Assembly (NCBI RefSeq): GCF_001678495.1
Contig: NZ_JTJL01000005.1
Coordinates: forward strand, 39,425 to 103,424
Reading direction: 5' to 3'
Source: Gallibacterium salpingitidis
Lineage (GTDB): Bacteria > Pseudomonadota > Gammaproteobacteria > Enterobacterales > Pasteurellaceae
Length of the DNA stretch: 64,000 nt
Below the pieces are notes generated by a model, which saw only the letters and a program-made list of their open reading frames with translations, had not been told where the DNA came from and did not search any database. Below, piece after piece: positions 28,439 through 38,836 of this stretch. How positions within the stretch are numbered: position 1 is the stretch's first letter; each line of letters starts with the position of its first letter. The translations under genes were made by a program, and so were the position numbers.

Positions 28439-30736
28439 ATGACAACTATTAATTATGAAGGGGTTGAGCAAATGCCTATCGGGCATTTTACGGAAAATGC
28501 TTACCTCAATTATTCAATGTATGTAATTATGGATCGTGCTTTACCATTTATTGGTGACGGTTTAAAACCTGTACAGCGCCGCATTATTTATGCGATGTCA
28601 GAGTTAGGGTTAAATGCTACGGCAAAATATAAAAAATCAGCAAGAACAGTCGGCGATGTATTAGGTAAATTCCATCCTCATGGCGATACCGCTTGCTATG
28701 AAGCAATGGTATTGATGGCTCAACCTTTTTCTTATCGTTATCCTTTGGTTGATGGGCAAGGAAACTGGGGTGCACCAGATGATCCGAAATCTTTTGCGGC
28801 GATGCGTTATACCGAATCGCGCTTATCCAAAATTTCAGAGTTGCTCCTCTCTGAATTGGGGCAAGGTACCGTAGATTATCAGCCGAATTTTGACGGTACG
28901 ATTGATGAACCGCAATATTTACCAGCTCGTTTACCTCATATTTTATTAAATGGTACAACAGGGATTGCGGTTGGAATGGCGACAGATATTCCGCCACATA
29001 ATATTAATGAAATTGCGAAAGCGTTAATTTTATTATTGGATAAACCTGATGCGACCATTACCGATCTATTAAAGATTGTTAAGGCGCCAGATTTTCCAAC
29101 TGAAGCGGAGATTATTTCACCAAAAGAAGATTTACAGAAAATTTATACGCAAGGCAAAGGCTCATTAAAGATGCGTGCTGTCTGGAAAAAAGAAGATGGT
29201 GAAATTGTGATTACTGCCATTCCTTATCAAGCATCAGGGGCAAAAATCATCGAACAAATTGCCGCACAAATGCGCAATAAAAAATTGCCAATGGTGGATG
29301 ACATTAAAGATGAATCAGATCACGAAAATCCAACCCGTATCGTCATTGTGCCACGTTCTAATCGTGTTAATGAAGATGAATTAATGGCGCATTTGTTTGC
29401 GACAACCGATCTTGAGAAAAGCTATCGAGTCAATATGAATATGATTGGCTTGGATCGGAAGCCGGCAGTGAAAAATTTGCATACTATTCTTACGGAATGG
29501 TTAAGTTTCCGTCGTCAGACAGTTACTCGTCGCTTGCAGTATCGTTTAGATAAGGTCTTGGCGCGCTTACATATTTTGGAAGGATTATTGATTGCCTTTT
29601 TAAATATTGATGAAGTGATTGCGATTATTCGTCATGAAGATGAGCCAAAACCTGTATTAATGGCACGCTTTAATTTATCTGAAGAGCAAGCTGAGGCGAT
29701 TTTAAATTTGCGTTTACGTCATTTAGCAAAATTAGAAGAAACCGAGCTTAAAGCAGAGCAACAACAATTAGCTGAAGAGCGTGCGCAATTGCAAGATCTA
29801 TTGTCATCAGAGCAACATCTTAATCAATTGATCAAACAAGAAATTGAGCAAGATGCGGAAAAATTTGCTAGTCCACGTCGTTCTAAAATTGTGGAACGTG
29901 AAGAGGCGAAAGCGATTTCAGAAAGTGCATTAGCGCCAGTAGAACCGGTAACGGTAATTTTATCTGAAATGGGGTGGGTACGTTGTGCTAAAGGGCATGA
30001 TATTGATCCAACAAGCTTGAGTTATAAAGCTGGGGATAAGTATTTAACTCACGCTTTTGGTCGTTCTAATCAACCCGTAATTTTCTTGGATAGTACAGGG
30101 CGTAGTTATAGTTTAGATACGCTTTCTTTACCATCAGCACGATCACAAGGCGAACCAATTACTGGTAAATTGACTTTGCCAGCTGGAGCTACGGTTGAAC
30201 AAGTGTTGATGAATAAACCTGAATTACCACTATTAATGGCGTCAGATGCTGGATATGGCTTTGTTTGTCAGACGGAAGATCTGGTTTCTCGTAATAAAGC
30301 TGGTAAAGCAATTATCAGCTTGCCAGAAAATGCGAAAGTTCTACCGCCGGTTGTTGTGGAAGATAAATCCGCATTGTTAGTGGCAATTACGACGGCAAAC
30401 CGTATGTTGGTCTTCCCGTTGAGCGAGTTACCTGAATTGGCAAAAGGTAAAGGCAATAAGATTATTAATATTCCTGCGGCAAAAGCAAAAGCACGCGAAG
30501 AATTATTAGCGAGAGTTTTATTAATTGCCGAAGGTAGTGGCTTAATGTTTCGTTCTGGTAAGCGTAAAGTGACAGTGAGTGCGGTAGATCTGGCTAATTA
30601 TCGTGGTGAACGTGGCCGCAGAGGTTCGGCGTTACCAAGAGGGGTACAATTTAATGCGGAGATTGAAGTTATCGCTGCGGCAAATGAAACCCAGCAAGAT
30701 ACGCAACCGCAGCAATTTGATTTAATTCAGGAGTAA
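28439..30736 (+). CDS. parC: Topoisomerase IV subunit A
   Basis: This 765-residue DNA-cleaving subunit has its catalytic Tyr in AMRYTESRL (about residue 124). The DNA gate helix is [20 protein letters not shown], with the quinolone-resistance positions Thr84 and Glu88. In E. coli and H. influenzae the first of these is Ser. Coiled-coil arms (about residues 370-490) and a degenerate C-terminal pinwheel domain follow; there is no complete GyrA box. The second product of the parE-parC operon, it has an acidic/Gln-rich tail. Confidence 0.93.
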   Translation: MTTINYEGVEQMPIGHFTENAYLNYSMYVIMDRALPFIGDGLKPVQRRIIYAMSELGLNATAKYKKSARTVGDVLGKFHPHGDTACYEAMVLMAQPFSYRYPLVDGQGNWGAPDDPKSFAAMRYTESRLSKISELLLSELGQGTVDYQPNFDGTIDEPQYLPARLPHILLNGTTGIAVGMATDIPPHNINEIAKALILLLDKPDATITDLLKIVKAPDFPTEAEIISPKEDLQKIYTQGKGSLKMRAVWKKEDGEIVITAIPYQASGAKIIEQIAAQMRNKKLPMVDDIKDESDHENPTRIVIVPRSNRVNEDELMAHLFATTDLEKSYRVNMNMIGLDRKPAVKNLHTILTEWLSFRRQTVTRRLQYRLDKVLARLHILEGLLIAFLNIDEVIAIIRHEDEPKPVLMARFNLSEEQAEAILNLRLRHLAKLEETELKAEQQQLAEERAQLQDLLSSEQHLNQLIKQEIEQDAEKFASPRRSKIVEREEAKAISESALAPVEPVTVILSEMGWVRCAKGHDIDPTSLSYKAGDKYLTHAFGRSNQPVIFLDSTGRSYSLDTLSLPSARSQGEPITGKLTLPAGATVEQVLMNKPELPLLMASDAGYGFVCQTEDLVSRNKAGKAIISLPENAKVLPPVVVEDKSALLVAITTANRMLVFPLSELPELAKGKGNKIINIPAAKAKAREELLARVLLIAEGSGLMFRSGKRKVTVSAVDLANYRGERGRRGSALPRGVQFNAEIEVIAAANETQQDTQPQQFDLIQE

Positions 30737-30748
30737 GCAAAAATCTTT

Positions 30749-30777
30749 TTGCCATTCGATTGGAGAAAAGGTAAAAT
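30749..30777 (+). promoter_or_regulatory. rpsO promoter
   Basis: TTGCCA (30749-30754), a 17-bp spacer and TAAAAT (30772-30777) give a strong sigma-70 match 77 bp upstream of rpsO. Confidence 0.7.
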
Positions 30778-30783
30778 GCGCAC

Positions 30784-30853
30784 TCTTGTCGTGGCTGGAT
30801 TAGAGATCGGCCAACGATGTATGTGTAACAACTTAACTTTTTAGGAGTTTATT
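30784..30853 (+). promoter_or_regulatory. rpsO leader with candidate S15 autoregulatory stem
   Basis: The roughly 70-nt leader folds TCGTGGCTG against CGGCCAACGA around an AT-rich loop. The stem contains G-U/G-C pairs of the kind S15 recognises in rRNA and in known rpsO leaders. E. coli S15 represses its own mRNA through a leader pseudoknot. Whether this leader works in the same way is inference. Confidence 0.4.
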
Positions 30854-31123
30854 ATGTCTCTAAGTACAGAAGCAAAAGCAAAAATTGTTGCTGAATTCGG
30901 TCGTGATGCAAAAGATACTGGTTCATCAGAAGTTCAAATTGCATTATTAACTGCACAAATTAACCACTTACAAGAACACTTTTCAGTTCACAAAAAAGAC
31001 CACCATGGTCGTCGTGGTTTATTAGGTATGGTTTCACGTCGTCGTAAATTATTAGACTACTTAAAACGTACTAACTTAGAAAGCTATTCTAACTTAATCA
31101 ATCGTTTAGGTTTACGTCGCTAA
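30854..31123 (+). CDS. rpsO: 30S ribosomal protein S15
   Basis: This 89-residue four-helix protein binds the central domain of 16S rRNA early in 30S assembly. The conserved [19 protein letters not shown] and [20 protein letters not shown] (rRNA-contact helix) and the terminal LGLRR are all present. AGGAG lies 7-11 nt upstream of the ATG. Codon use is biased as expected for a highly expressed gene. A strong terminator follows, and no pnp gene lies immediately downstream, unlike in E. coli. Confidence 0.96.
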   Translation: MSLSTEAKAKIVAEFGRDAKDTGSSEVQIALLTAQINHLQEHFSVHKKDHHGRRGLLGMVSRRRKLLDYLKRTNLESYSNLINRLGLRR

Positions 31124-31142
31124 TTTTCACAATATTTTTTGG

Positions 31143-31179
31143 TAGCCCTAAAGCAAATTTGTTTTAGGGCTATTTTTTT
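31143..31179 (+). terminator. Intrinsic terminator after rpsO
   Basis: A 10-bp stem (31143-31152 with 31163-31172) is followed by a seven-T tract. Confidence 0.85.
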
Positions 31180-31582
31180 ACCTTTGTTATTAACAATTCT
31201 CTTAATCTATCCGTAACAAATTACAAGGTAATGTTAATAGTAAACTTCATAATTATTATGTTTAGCGGATACAATTAACCAATACTTATTTTTAGTTATC
31301 TAGTAATGTAACCTATCGATTTATGTCGATTTTTATTTGTTTATTCAGTTTATTTTAATCTCATTCATAATACTTTAAAAAAACTACTTAAATTGTACAA
31401 AAAAGTGACGGAAATATGAGAAAAATGTTAATATGGCGTCCCGTTTTAATTTTATATAATCCTAAGAAGCAGAGTCATGATTGCACGCACAAAACTGCTG
31501 TTATTTTGTCCGCCAGCATATTAAACATCTTGTGCTTCATTCTCTAAAACTTTAGTTTGTTTCTGTATTGAGGTTATTATTT
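31180..31582 (+). promoter_or_regulatory. AT-rich upstream region of the cyo operon
   Basis: About 400 bp lie between the rpsO terminator and cyoA. A TATAAT at 31455-31460 is a good -10, but its -35 (around 31432) is poor, suggesting an activator-dependent promoter. A 15-codon reading frame (31477-31524, MIARTKLLLFCPPAY) starts just inside the predicted leader. A CATAAT-T-ATTATG palindrome lies at 31248-31260. No clear CRP or FNR box was seen here. Confidence 0.4.
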
Positions 31583-32539
31583 ATGAAACTGAGTAGTAAA
31601 CATGCCAAATGGAGCTTTATGCTTGCCTGTGCCACTTTTTTACTGAGTGGCTGTGAGAATGCTGTATTGCTCAATCCTAAAGGTCAAATCGGCATGGCGG
31701 AACGTGATCTTATCCTTGTTGCAACTGGTCTAATGTTGCTCGTTGTAATTCCAGTAATTGTGATGGCAATTGTATTTGTTCGAAAATATCGAGAAGGTAA
31801 TATAAATGCTAAATACACTCCAAACTGGGCACACTCTAATAAGATTGAGATGGTTGTTTGGGGTATCCCTGTCATCATCATTCTTATTTTAGGAACTATC
31901 ACGTGGAAAACCACCCATTCTCTTGACCCTTATCGTCCACTAGAACATGAGAAAAAACCAATAACTATTCAGGTAGTTTCTCTAGATTGGAAGTGGTTGT
32001 TTATTTATCCTGAACAAGGTATTGCTACGGTTAATGAAATAGCTTTCCCACAAAATACCCCTGTTGAATTTAAAATCACTTCAGATACAGTGATGAACTC
32101 CTTCTTCATTCCTCAATTAGGTAGCCAAGTTTATGCCATGGCAGGTATGCAAACTAAACTACACTTAATTGCTAATGAACCGGGTACTTATAAGGGTATT
32201 TCTGCTAGTTATAGTGGATCTGGTTTTTCAGGTATGAAATTCAATGCTATTGCTACCCCAGATGAGGCTTCTTTTGAAGATTGGGTTGCTAAAGTGAAAC
32301 AATCACCTGATGCTTTAGATACTATGGATGCATATAACCAAGTGGTTACACCAAGCAAATATGATAAACCGAAGTATTTCTCTAGTGTTGTTCCGAATCT
32401 GTTTTATGAAATTATGGCAAAATTTGGCAGCCCTCATATGCATAAGCCAGATACACATAATATGCATGAGCATGATACACATGATATGCATGGCGCACAT
32501 ATTTCGCACAATGAGTCATCAGTAGCAACTACTGAATAG
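31583..32539 (+). CDS. cyoA: Cytochrome bo3 ubiquinol oxidase subunit II
   Basis: This 318-residue lipoprotein (lipobox LLSGC, Cys at about residue 24) has two membrane helices (about residues 38-60 and 88-108) and a periplasmic cupredoxin-like domain. That domain lacks the CuA-binding Cys pair, as expected for a quinol oxidase. The last roughly 30 residues are a His/Met-rich tail with [14 protein letters not shown] and a further [10 protein letters not shown]. The ATG at 31583 has GAGG 10-13 nt upstream; a TTG at 31568 in frame is less likely. First gene of cyoABCDE. Confidence 0.93.
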   Translation: MKLSSKHAKWSFMLACATFLLSGCENAVLLNPKGQIGMAERDLILVATGLMLLVVIPVIVMAIVFVRKYREGNINAKYTPNWAHSNKIEMVVWGIPVIIILILGTITWKTTHSLDPYRPLEHEKKPITIQVVSLDWKWLFIYPEQGIATVNEIAFPQNTPVEFKITSDTVMNSFFIPQLGSQVYAMAGMQTKLHLIANEPGTYKGISASYSGSGFSGMKFNAIATPDEASFEDWVAKVKQSPDALDTMDAYNQVVTPSKYDKPKYFSSVVPNLFYEIMAKFGSPHMHKPDTHNMHEHDTHDMHGAHISHNESSVATTE

Positions 32540-32554
32540 TCGAAGGATATAACT

Positions 32555-34537
32555 ATGTTAGGAAAATTATCATTAGACGCGATACCGTTTCATGAACCTA
32601 TTGTGATGGTAACGGTTAGCGGTATTATTTTGGGCGGTATTGCTGTCCTTATCGCTTTAACTTATTTTAAATTGTGGGGACCGTTATGGCGTGACTGGAT
32701 TACCACAGTTGACCATAAGCGTATTGGTATAATGTATATCTTTTTAGCTATCGTTATGTTAATACGTGGCTTTGCTGATGCGATTATGATGCGTAGTCAA
32801 CAATTCTTAGCATCAGGAGGGCATGAAGGCTTCTTACCACCAGAACACTATGACCAAATATTTACGGCTCATGGTGTGATTATGATTTTCTTTGTTGCTA
32901 TGCCATTTGTAATTGGTTTAATGAACCTTGTTATTCCACTACAAATTGGTGCTCGTGACGTTGCTTATCCATTCTTGAATAATTTAGGTTTTTGGTTTAC
33001 TGCTGTTAGTGTGGTATTGATTAACCTATCTTTAGGGATTGGTGAATTTGCTAAAACCGGTTGGTTAGCTTATCCGCCATTATCGGAGCTGCAATACAGT
33101 CCTGATGTCGGGGTGGATTATTGGATATGGACGTTGCAGATATCGGGGATAGGGACGACCTTGAGTGCGATTAACTTTATCGCCACTATCCTTAAAATGC
33201 GTGCACCGGGCATGAGCTTGATGAAAATGCCAATTTTCTGTTGGGCATCTTTCTGTTCTAATGTATTGATTTTAACTTCATTCCCAATTTTAACTGCAAG
33301 TATTGCTTTACTTACATTAGATCGTTATTTGGGTACCCATTTCTTCACCAATGATTTGGGTGGTAACATGATGATGTATATCAACCTAATTTGGGCATGG
33401 GGACATCCTGAAGTATATATTCTTGTATTACCTATGTTTGGGGTATATGCAGAAGTTACCGCAACTTTCTCTCGTAAGAAAATGTTTGGTTACACCTCTA
33501 TGGTGTGGGCAACTGTATGTATTACTATTTTGTCTTTCATCGTTTGGTTGCACCACTTCTTCACAATGGGATCAGGAGCGAATGTTAATGCTTTCTTCGG
33601 TATAGCGACCATGATTATTTCTATTCCAACAGGGGTGAAAATTTTCAACTGGTTGTTCACGATGTACCAAGGACGTATCAAACTTACTGTACCTATGTTA
33701 TGGACCATTGGGTTTATCGTTACCTTTGCGATCGGTGGAATGACAGGGGTGTTATTAGCGGTACCAGCTGCTGACTTCGTATTACATGGTAGTGTATTCT
33801 TAATTGCTCACTTCCATAACACTATTATTGGTGGTGTGGTATTTGGTCTATTTGCTGGTTTGAACTACTGGTTCCCTAAAGCATTCGGTTTCACCTTAGA
33901 TGAAAAATGGGGTAAACGTTCATTCTGGTGCTGGCAAATTGGTTTCATTGTCGCATTCTTACCATTATATGCCTTAGGTTTTATGGGTATGACTCGTCGT
34001 TTGAGCCAACAAATTGATCCAGAGTATCACTTATTACTCGGTGTAGCGGCACTTGGTGCAGTAATTATTGCTTGTGGTATTGCTTGTCAATTTATCCAAA
34101 TCGCTGTATCTATCCGCGATAGAAATAAAAACAGAGATACAACTGGTGACCCTTGGGGCGGTCGTACACTTGAATGGGCGACTTCTTCACCACCTCCATT
34201 CTATAATTTTGCGGTTACTCCACGCGTCGAAGATCGCGATGCTTTCTGGGATAACAAAGAAAAAGGTGTGGCTTATGCTAAACCAACAGCTTATGAACCT
34301 ATTCATATGCCAAAAAATACTGCAGCAGGCCTAATCATAGCTGTATTCACTATGGTATTCGGTTTTGCGATGATATGGCATATCTGGTGGCTGGCGATTG
34401 TAAGTTTTGTAGGTATGATTGTCACATGGATTGCTAAAAGTTTCGATCAAGATGTGGATTACTATGTTCCAGTTGATCAGATTGAAACGATTGAAAACAA
34501 ACATTTTAAAGAATTATCTCAAGCAGGGCTGCAATAA
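32555..34537 (+). CDS. cyoB: Cytochrome bo3 ubiquinol oxidase subunit I
   Basis: This 660-residue catalytic subunit binds haem b, haem o3 and CuB, reduces oxygen and pumps protons. His284-Pro-Glu-Val-Tyr ([12 protein letters not shown]) provides the CuB ligand and cross-linked Tyr at the E. coli numbering. LHHFFTMG gives the other two CuB histidines, and HFHNTIIGG carries the haem ligands. The N-terminal [11 protein letters not shown] is also typical. About 15 membrane helices are present. It starts 15 bp after cyoA and ends in a TAATG overlap with cyoC. Confidence 0.96.
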   Translation: MLGKLSLDAIPFHEPIVMVTVSGIILGGIAVLIALTYFKLWGPLWRDWITTVDHKRIGIMYIFLAIVMLIRGFADAIMMRSQQFLASGGHEGFLPPEHYDQIFTAHGVIMIFFVAMPFVIGLMNLVIPLQIGARDVAYPFLNNLGFWFTAVSVVLINLSLGIGEFAKTGWLAYPPLSELQYSPDVGVDYWIWTLQISGIGTTLSAINFIATILKMRAPGMSLMKMPIFCWASFCSNVLILTSFPILTASIALLTLDRYLGTHFFTNDLGGNMMMYINLIWAWGHPEVYILVLPMFGVYAEVTATFSRKKMFGYTSMVWATVCITILSFIVWLHHFFTMGSGANVNAFFGIATMIISIPTGVKIFNWLFTMYQGRIKLTVPMLWTIGFIVTFAIGGMTGVLLAVPAADFVLHGSVFLIAHFHNTIIGGVVFGLFAGLNYWFPKAFGFTLDEKWGKRSFWCWQIGFIVAFLPLYALGFMGMTRRLSQQIDPEYHLLLGVAALGAVIIACGIACQFIQIAVSIRDRNKNRDTTGDPWGGRTLEWATSSPPPFYNFAVTPRVEDRDAFWDNKEKGVAYAKPTAYEPIHMPKNTAAGLIIAVFTMVFGFAMIWHIWWLAIVSFVGMIVTWIAKSFDQDVDYYVPVDQIETIENKHFKELSQAGLQ

Positions 34538-35145
34538 TGTCAACAAATACTGTAATACATGAGAGTGCCCATCATGGGCACCACGATACTGGGCCGATTA
34601 AGGTTTTCGGGTTTTGGATTTACTTAATGAGTGACTTGATTCTATTTTCTTGTCTATTCGCTACCTATATTGTATTGCTACCAGGTACAGCAGGAGCACC
34701 GACAGGTAAAGAAATTTTCGAGTTACCTTATGTATTAGTGGAAACTTTCCTTTTGCTATTCAGCTCCATTACTTATGGTTTTGCTGTTTTGGCAATGAAT
34801 CGTAATAATGCGAAACAAGTTTTAGTGTGGTTAGGCGTGACCTTTTTATTCGGTGCGAGTTTCGTTGGTATGGAAATAAATGAGTTCCATCACCTTATCG
34901 CGCAAGGCGTAGGCCCTGATCGTAGTGGTTTCCTTTCAGGCTTCTTTACCTTAGTTGGTACGCACGGGTTACACGTTACTGCTGGTTTGATTTGGATGGT
35001 AGTAATGATGGTACAAGTGGTTAAATATGGATTATCTTCTGTTAACCGTACTCGTTTAATGTGTTTAAGTCTATTCTGGCACTTCCTTGACATTGTTTGG
35101 ATTTGTGTCTTTTCCATTGTTTACTTGATGGGGGTCTTGGTATGA
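34537..35145 (+). CDS. cyoC: Cytochrome bo3 ubiquinol oxidase subunit III
   Basis: This 202-residue protein has five membrane helices and family motifs [19 protein letters not shown] near the N-terminus and [18 protein letters not shown] in the second half. A His-rich N-terminus ([10 protein letters not shown]) precedes the first helix, as in other CyoC proteins. It stabilises subunit I and has no redox centre. The start overlaps the cyoB stop by one base and the end overlaps cyoD by four bases (ATGA). Confidence 0.95.
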   Translation: MSTNTVIHESAHHGHHDTGPIKVFGFWIYLMSDLILFSCLFATYIVLLPGTAGAPTGKEIFELPYVLVETFLLLFSSITYGFAVLAMNRNNAKQVLVWLGVTFLFGASFVGMEINEFHHLIAQGVGPDRSGFLSGFFTLVGTHGLHVTAGLIWMVVMMVQVVKYGLSSVNRTRLMCLSLFWHFLDIVWICVFSIVYLMGVLV

Positions 35146-35474
35146 GTCATGGTAACCACGATTATGCGACTACTGAACATGGTAGTGTTAAGAGCTACCT
35201 GATTGGTTTTGTTTTATCTGTCGTTTTGACATTAATTCCATTCCTTATGGTGATGAATGGTAGTGCATCTAAAACCACGTTATTGGTTATTATTGCTGTT
35301 ACTGCCGTAATACAGTTAATTGTTCAACTTGTATGTTTCTTACATATGGGAACTTCACATGATGAACGTTGGAATCTCATATCATTCATCTTCACTGCCA
35401 TTGTGATTCTATTATTGGTGGGATTATCCATTTGGATTATGTGGAGTTTGAATGCTAACATGATGGCAGGCTAA
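35142..35474 (+). CDS. cyoD: Cytochrome bo3 ubiquinol oxidase subunit IV
   Basis: This 110-residue protein has three membrane helices and the family features [17 protein letters not shown] and QLVCFLHMG. It assists CuB insertion and assembly. An in-frame ATG lies 45 bp upstream, but the ATG at 35142 gives the CyoD start (MSHGNHDY) and the four-base overlap with cyoC. Confidence 0.93.
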   Translation: MSHGNHDYATTEHGSVKSYLIGFVLSVVLTLIPFLMVMNGSASKTTLLVIIAVTAVIQLIVQLVCFLHMGTSHDERWNLISFIFTAIVILLLVGLSIWIMWSLNANMMAG

Positions 35475-35485
35475 TAGGATTTGCC

Positions 35486-36373
35486 ATGATTAAATCTTAC
35501 CTACAAGTAACCAAACCAGGAATTATTGTCGGCAACCTTATTTCGGTTGTCGGCGGTTTCCTGCTAGCGGCCAAAGGGCATATGGATCATATGCTGTTTG
35601 CTTATACGCTTGTTGGCGTATCACTAGTGGTGGCATCGGGCTGTGCATTTAATAATTTGATAGACCGAGATATTGACCGCAAAATGGAACGCACAAAAAA
35701 TCGTGTATTAGTTAAAGGTCTAGTATCGGTACAGGTTACTTTTGCGTTAGCCATTGCATTAGGTATTTTAGGATTTGCTATCCTTTATTTTGGTGCTAAT
35801 GCTTTAGCGATGTGGTTAGCTGTGATGGGGTTTATGGTATATGTATTTGTCTATAGCCTCTATATGAAGCGCCATTCCGTTTATGGTACTCTCATAGGTA
35901 GTTTATCTGGCGCAGCGCCACCAGTGATTGGTTATTGTGCTGTCAGTAATGAATTTGATACGGGAGCATTGATCCTATTAGCGATTTTTAGCTTATGGCA
36001 AATGCCCCATTCTTATGCTATTGCTATCTTTCGTTTTAAAGATTATCAAGCAGCCAATATCCCGGTGTTGCCAGTGGTAAAAGGCATTGCTGTTGCTAAA
36101 CATCACATTCTGCTATATATCATTGCCTTTATGTTTGCAGCACTGATGTTGTCAATAGGCGGTTATGCTGGCTATAAATATCTTGTAGTAGCAACTACCG
36201 TTAGTATATGGTGGTTATGTATGGCGCTATCAGGTTATAAGGCAGAGAATAATGACTATGTTTGGGCGAGAAAATTATTTGTCTTTTCTATTATTACTAT
36301 TTTCACCCTTAATATTATGATGTCTATTGACTTTATGGTTCCAGCACACGCCGTTGTTAGTTTGACCAATTAA
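35486..36373 (+). CDS. cyoE: Protoheme IX farnesyltransferase (haem O synthase)
   Basis: This 295-residue UbiA-family prenyltransferase makes haem O, the cofactor of CyoB, from protohaem and farnesyl diphosphate. The two Asp-rich sites are [18 protein letters not shown] (about residues 55-72) and, later, [18 protein letters not shown]. About nine membrane helices are present. It follows cyoD by 11 bp and closes the operon; a hairpin terminator comes next. Confidence 0.95.
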   Translation: MIKSYLQVTKPGIIVGNLISVVGGFLLAAKGHMDHMLFAYTLVGVSLVVASGCAFNNLIDRDIDRKMERTKNRVLVKGLVSVQVTFALAIALGILGFAILYFGANALAMWLAVMGFMVYVFVYSLYMKRHSVYGTLIGSLSGAAPPVIGYCAVSNEFDTGALILLAIFSLWQMPHSYAIAIFRFKDYQAANIPVLPVVKGIAVAKHHILLYIIAFMFAALMLSIGGYAGYKYLVVATTVSIWWLCMALSGYKAENNDYVWARKLFVFSIITIFTLNIMMSIDFMVPAHAVVSLTN

Positions 36374-36404
36374 TATTTGGTAGAATTACTTAAAATAATC
36401 ATCC

Positions 36405-36431
36405 AAAATCTGTCCTCTGGGCAGATTTTTT
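36405..36431 (+). terminator. Intrinsic terminator after cyoE
   Basis: An 11-bp stem with one G-U pair (36405-36415 with 36419-36429) and a 3-nt loop ends in a T-run. It separates cyoABCDE from yajR and may allow only partial read-through. Confidence 0.75.
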
Positions 36432-36456
36432 ATATTTGCAAATTTATTAAACATCC

Positions 36457-37854
36457 ATGAAGAAAACAGTTATTAATAATGATAACCGCATGACCGCGGA
36501 AGAGCGTAAGGCTACATGGGGACTTGGTACAATTTTTTCCTTACGTATGTTTGGTATGTTTATGGTACTGCCAGTGCTCACTACCTATGGTATGCATTTG
36601 CAAGGTGCGAATGAAACTTTGATTGGTATTGCCATCGGTATATATGGTTTTATGCAAGCTCTCTTTCAAATTCCATTTGGCTTATGGTCTGATAAGATAG
36701 AACGTAAGACCTTGATTATATTAGGATTATTAATTTTTGTAGTAGGAAGTGTAGTCGCTGCGTTATCCACCTCAATTTGGGGAGTTATTTTGGGACGTGC
36801 ATTGCAGGGTAGTGGTGCTATTTCTGCGGCAGTTATGGCATTGTTATCTGATCTGACACGTGAACAAACGCGTACTAAAGCGATGGCGTTTATTGGGATA
36901 TCTTTTGGTATCACTTTTGCTATTGCTATGGTAACAGGCCCTATTATTACCCATCAGATTGGTTTGCAAGGGCTATTTTGGTTTATCGCGGTATTAGCTG
37001 CTAGTGGAATTTTCTTAACTATAACTATTATTCCAAAAAGCCAAAATCATGTACGCAATAGTGAATCAGCAGTGATTAAAGGTTGTCTAAAAGATGTGTT
37101 ACGGCAACCGCAGATAATGAAGCTGAATATTGGTATTTTTTGTATGCATTGTCTATTAATGGCAACTTTTATTGCTTTGCCTCTCTGTTTTGAACGTGCG
37201 GGCTTTCCTACTTATCGTCACTGGCAGATTTATCTTGCTACGATGTTGATTTCTTTTGTAAGTGTGGTACCTGGCATTATTATTGCCGAAGTTAAACGCA
37301 AGATGCGAGCTGTTTTCTTGTGGTGTATTGCCATCCTAATTGCTGCTGAAGCTACTTTGTGGCAAGCGGATGATCAGTTGTGGGTGCTCATTTTAGGAAC
37401 ATTATTATTCTTTATTGCCTTTAATCTTATGGAAGCGTTACTTCCTTCTCTTATCAGTAAAGAGGCACCAGCAGGGAGTAAAGGAACAGCAATGGGAGTT
37501 TATTCAACATTCCAATTTTTTGGTGCTGCCGCTGGCGGTAGTTTAGGTGGTTGGATTGTTGGTCATGCAGGTATTACAGTACTGTTTTTATCGGCAACTT
37601 TATTAGCATGCTTATGGCTTGTACTTGCTTTTACGATGAAAGAGCCTCCATATCTGGCTAATTTACGCATTCAACTTACGGAATGTAATAATGCTAAAGT
37701 TTGGCAGGAATTTTTCTTACAACAAACTGGGGTTCATGAAGCTATTATTATTCCCGAAGAGCAATGCGCCTATATTAAAATTGATAGCACGATGACTAAT
37801 CGTCAAGTTTTAGAAACGGCATTAGCACAACGAGAAAATCTGGCATTGTCTTAA
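36457..37854 (+). CDS. yajR: YajR-like MFS transporter with C-terminal ferredoxin-like (YAM) domain
   Basis: This 465-residue protein is highly similar along its length to what I recall of E. coli YajR. The start ATWGLGTIFSLRMFGMFMVL, motif A (FGLWSDKIERK) and ALLSDLTREQTRTKAMAF are characteristic. After 12 membrane helices a soluble domain of about 70 residues (YLANLRIQL to the end) corresponds to the YAM domain. YajR is a proton-driven transporter of unknown substrate. In E. coli yajR also lies next to cyoE, so the whole six-gene block is syntenic. The ribosome site is poor. Confidence 0.88.
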   Translation: MKKTVINNDNRMTAEERKATWGLGTIFSLRMFGMFMVLPVLTTYGMHLQGANETLIGIAIGIYGFMQALFQIPFGLWSDKIERKTLIILGLLIFVVGSVVAALSTSIWGVILGRALQGSGAISAAVMALLSDLTREQTRTKAMAFIGISFGITFAIAMVTGPIITHQIGLQGLFWFIAVLAASGIFLTITIIPKSQNHVRNSESAVIKGCLKDVLRQPQIMKLNIGIFCMHCLLMATFIALPLCFERAGFPTYRHWQIYLATMLISFVSVVPGIIIAEVKRKMRAVFLWCIAILIAAEATLWQADDQLWVLILGTLLFFIAFNLMEALLPSLISKEAPAGSKGTAMGVYSTFQFFGAAAGGSLGGWIVGHAGITVLFLSATLLACLWLVLAFTMKEPPYLANLRIQLTECNNAKVWQEFFLQQTGVHEAIIIPEEQCAYIKIDSTMTNRQVLETALAQRENLALS

Positions 37855-38124
37855 CCTATTGATTGCATTCTTAACTTTGTAATTAACGCTTGGTGAAAAT
37901 ATGAAATAGTTTATTTTTTGTGCTTTTATTGATTATTTAGATAAATTAATTAATCAAATATATAAAAAGAAGAAAGATATTAAATTATTTTAGGAATGAA
38001 ATAAGAAGAGAATAAGCGTTATCTAATATAGGTATAAAAGTATTAAATATAAAATTAAAAAGTACAGATTTTATACAAAATATATTTATAAAATCTGTAC
38101 TTTATATTTATTAACGAAGGTTAA
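37855..38124. other. Very AT-rich gap between yajR and the small periplasmic protein gene
   Basis: This stretch lacks any convincing gene. It contains a 7-bp inverted repeat TTGATTA...TAATCAA (37929-37957) and, at its end, the long hairpin listed separately. Nothing else is recognised. Confidence 0.5.
38059..38103. terminator. Long perfect hairpin (17-bp stem) beyond the DUF5339-like gene
   Basis: Arms 38059-38075 and 38087-38103 are perfectly complementary over 17 bp with an 11-nt loop. It lies 22 bases past the end of the minus-strand small gene and probably terminates it. Confidence 0.6.
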
Positions 38125-38415
38125 TTAATCATCTTTACCTTTCAAATTATTCAATGCAACTAATCCTTTATCACAACTTTTAATTTGGTGTTCAACACTC
38201 ATTTGTAAGATCTTTTGTTTACTTTCAGAAAGTTTATTTTTGATGTTAGCAAGTTGTGGATGGGTACCAGGTTGTTTTTCTGCTTCTGCGATTAAGTCAT
38301 CGGTTTGTTGGAAAAGTTGCTGACATTGAGTTGGTAGATTAGTTGGTGTTGCTGCGAAAACACTAGAAGAGAGCACTAAAGAAATAGTGGCAGCGTAAAA
38401 AGAAAGTTTAAACAT
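38125..38415 (-). CDS. Small secreted two-cysteine protein (DUF5339-like)
   Basis: This 96-residue protein has a clear signal peptide (MFKLSFYAATISLVLSSSVF, cleavage near FAA-T). The mature part is helical with two cysteines (LPTQCQQLFQQ and IKSCDKGL) that could form a disulfide. The pattern resembles the Pasteurellaceae-restricted DUF5339 family, whose function is unknown. It is divergent from cydA across a 478-bp region holding a perfect FNR box, so oxygen control of both is possible. The family assignment is from memory of the pattern and is moderate. Confidence 0.65.
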   Translation of the reverse strand: MFKLSFYAATISLVLSSSVFAATPTNLPTQCQQLFQQTDDLIAEAEKQPGTHPQLANIKNKLSESKQKILQMSVEHQIKSCDKGLVALNNLKGKDD

Positions 38416-38587
38416 AAAGAACCTAAACAGATATGATTGAACAGTTGTTGAAAAAATGTGCTAGAAAAATAGCAAAAAAATGTTTTCTTGTCTAGCTGTT
38501 TGAATGATTTTTACGTGCAAAGGTAACACTGATTAAAGAAATAATTTGCAGAATATTTTTTAATAAAATGTTAATAAAATATAAAAA

Positions 38588-38601
38588 TTGATGTATATCA
38601 A
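38588..38601 (+). promoter_or_regulatory. FNR-binding site (perfect consensus)
   Basis: TTGAT-GTAT-ATCAA is an exact match to TTGAT-N4-ATCAA. It lies about 290 bp upstream of cydA and 173 bp upstream of the divergent small gene. Confidence 0.7.
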
Positions 38602-38836
38602 AAATAATAGATATCTTTAAATTTATTTTTTTGATTTTAATAGCTATTTTGTGATCAATTTAAAACTTTTAAGGTTTCCTATCCCCCATTTTTAGGAGTA
38701 GAATAAAAGATGTATTAAACGGTTAGAGTTATCCTTTATTTCAATAACAGAAATAAATCATATCTTTGGTCTGAGTTTGATATGGAAAAAAGCTCATTTA
38801 TTAATTTTTAGTAATTAATTGATAGCTATGTGGGGT

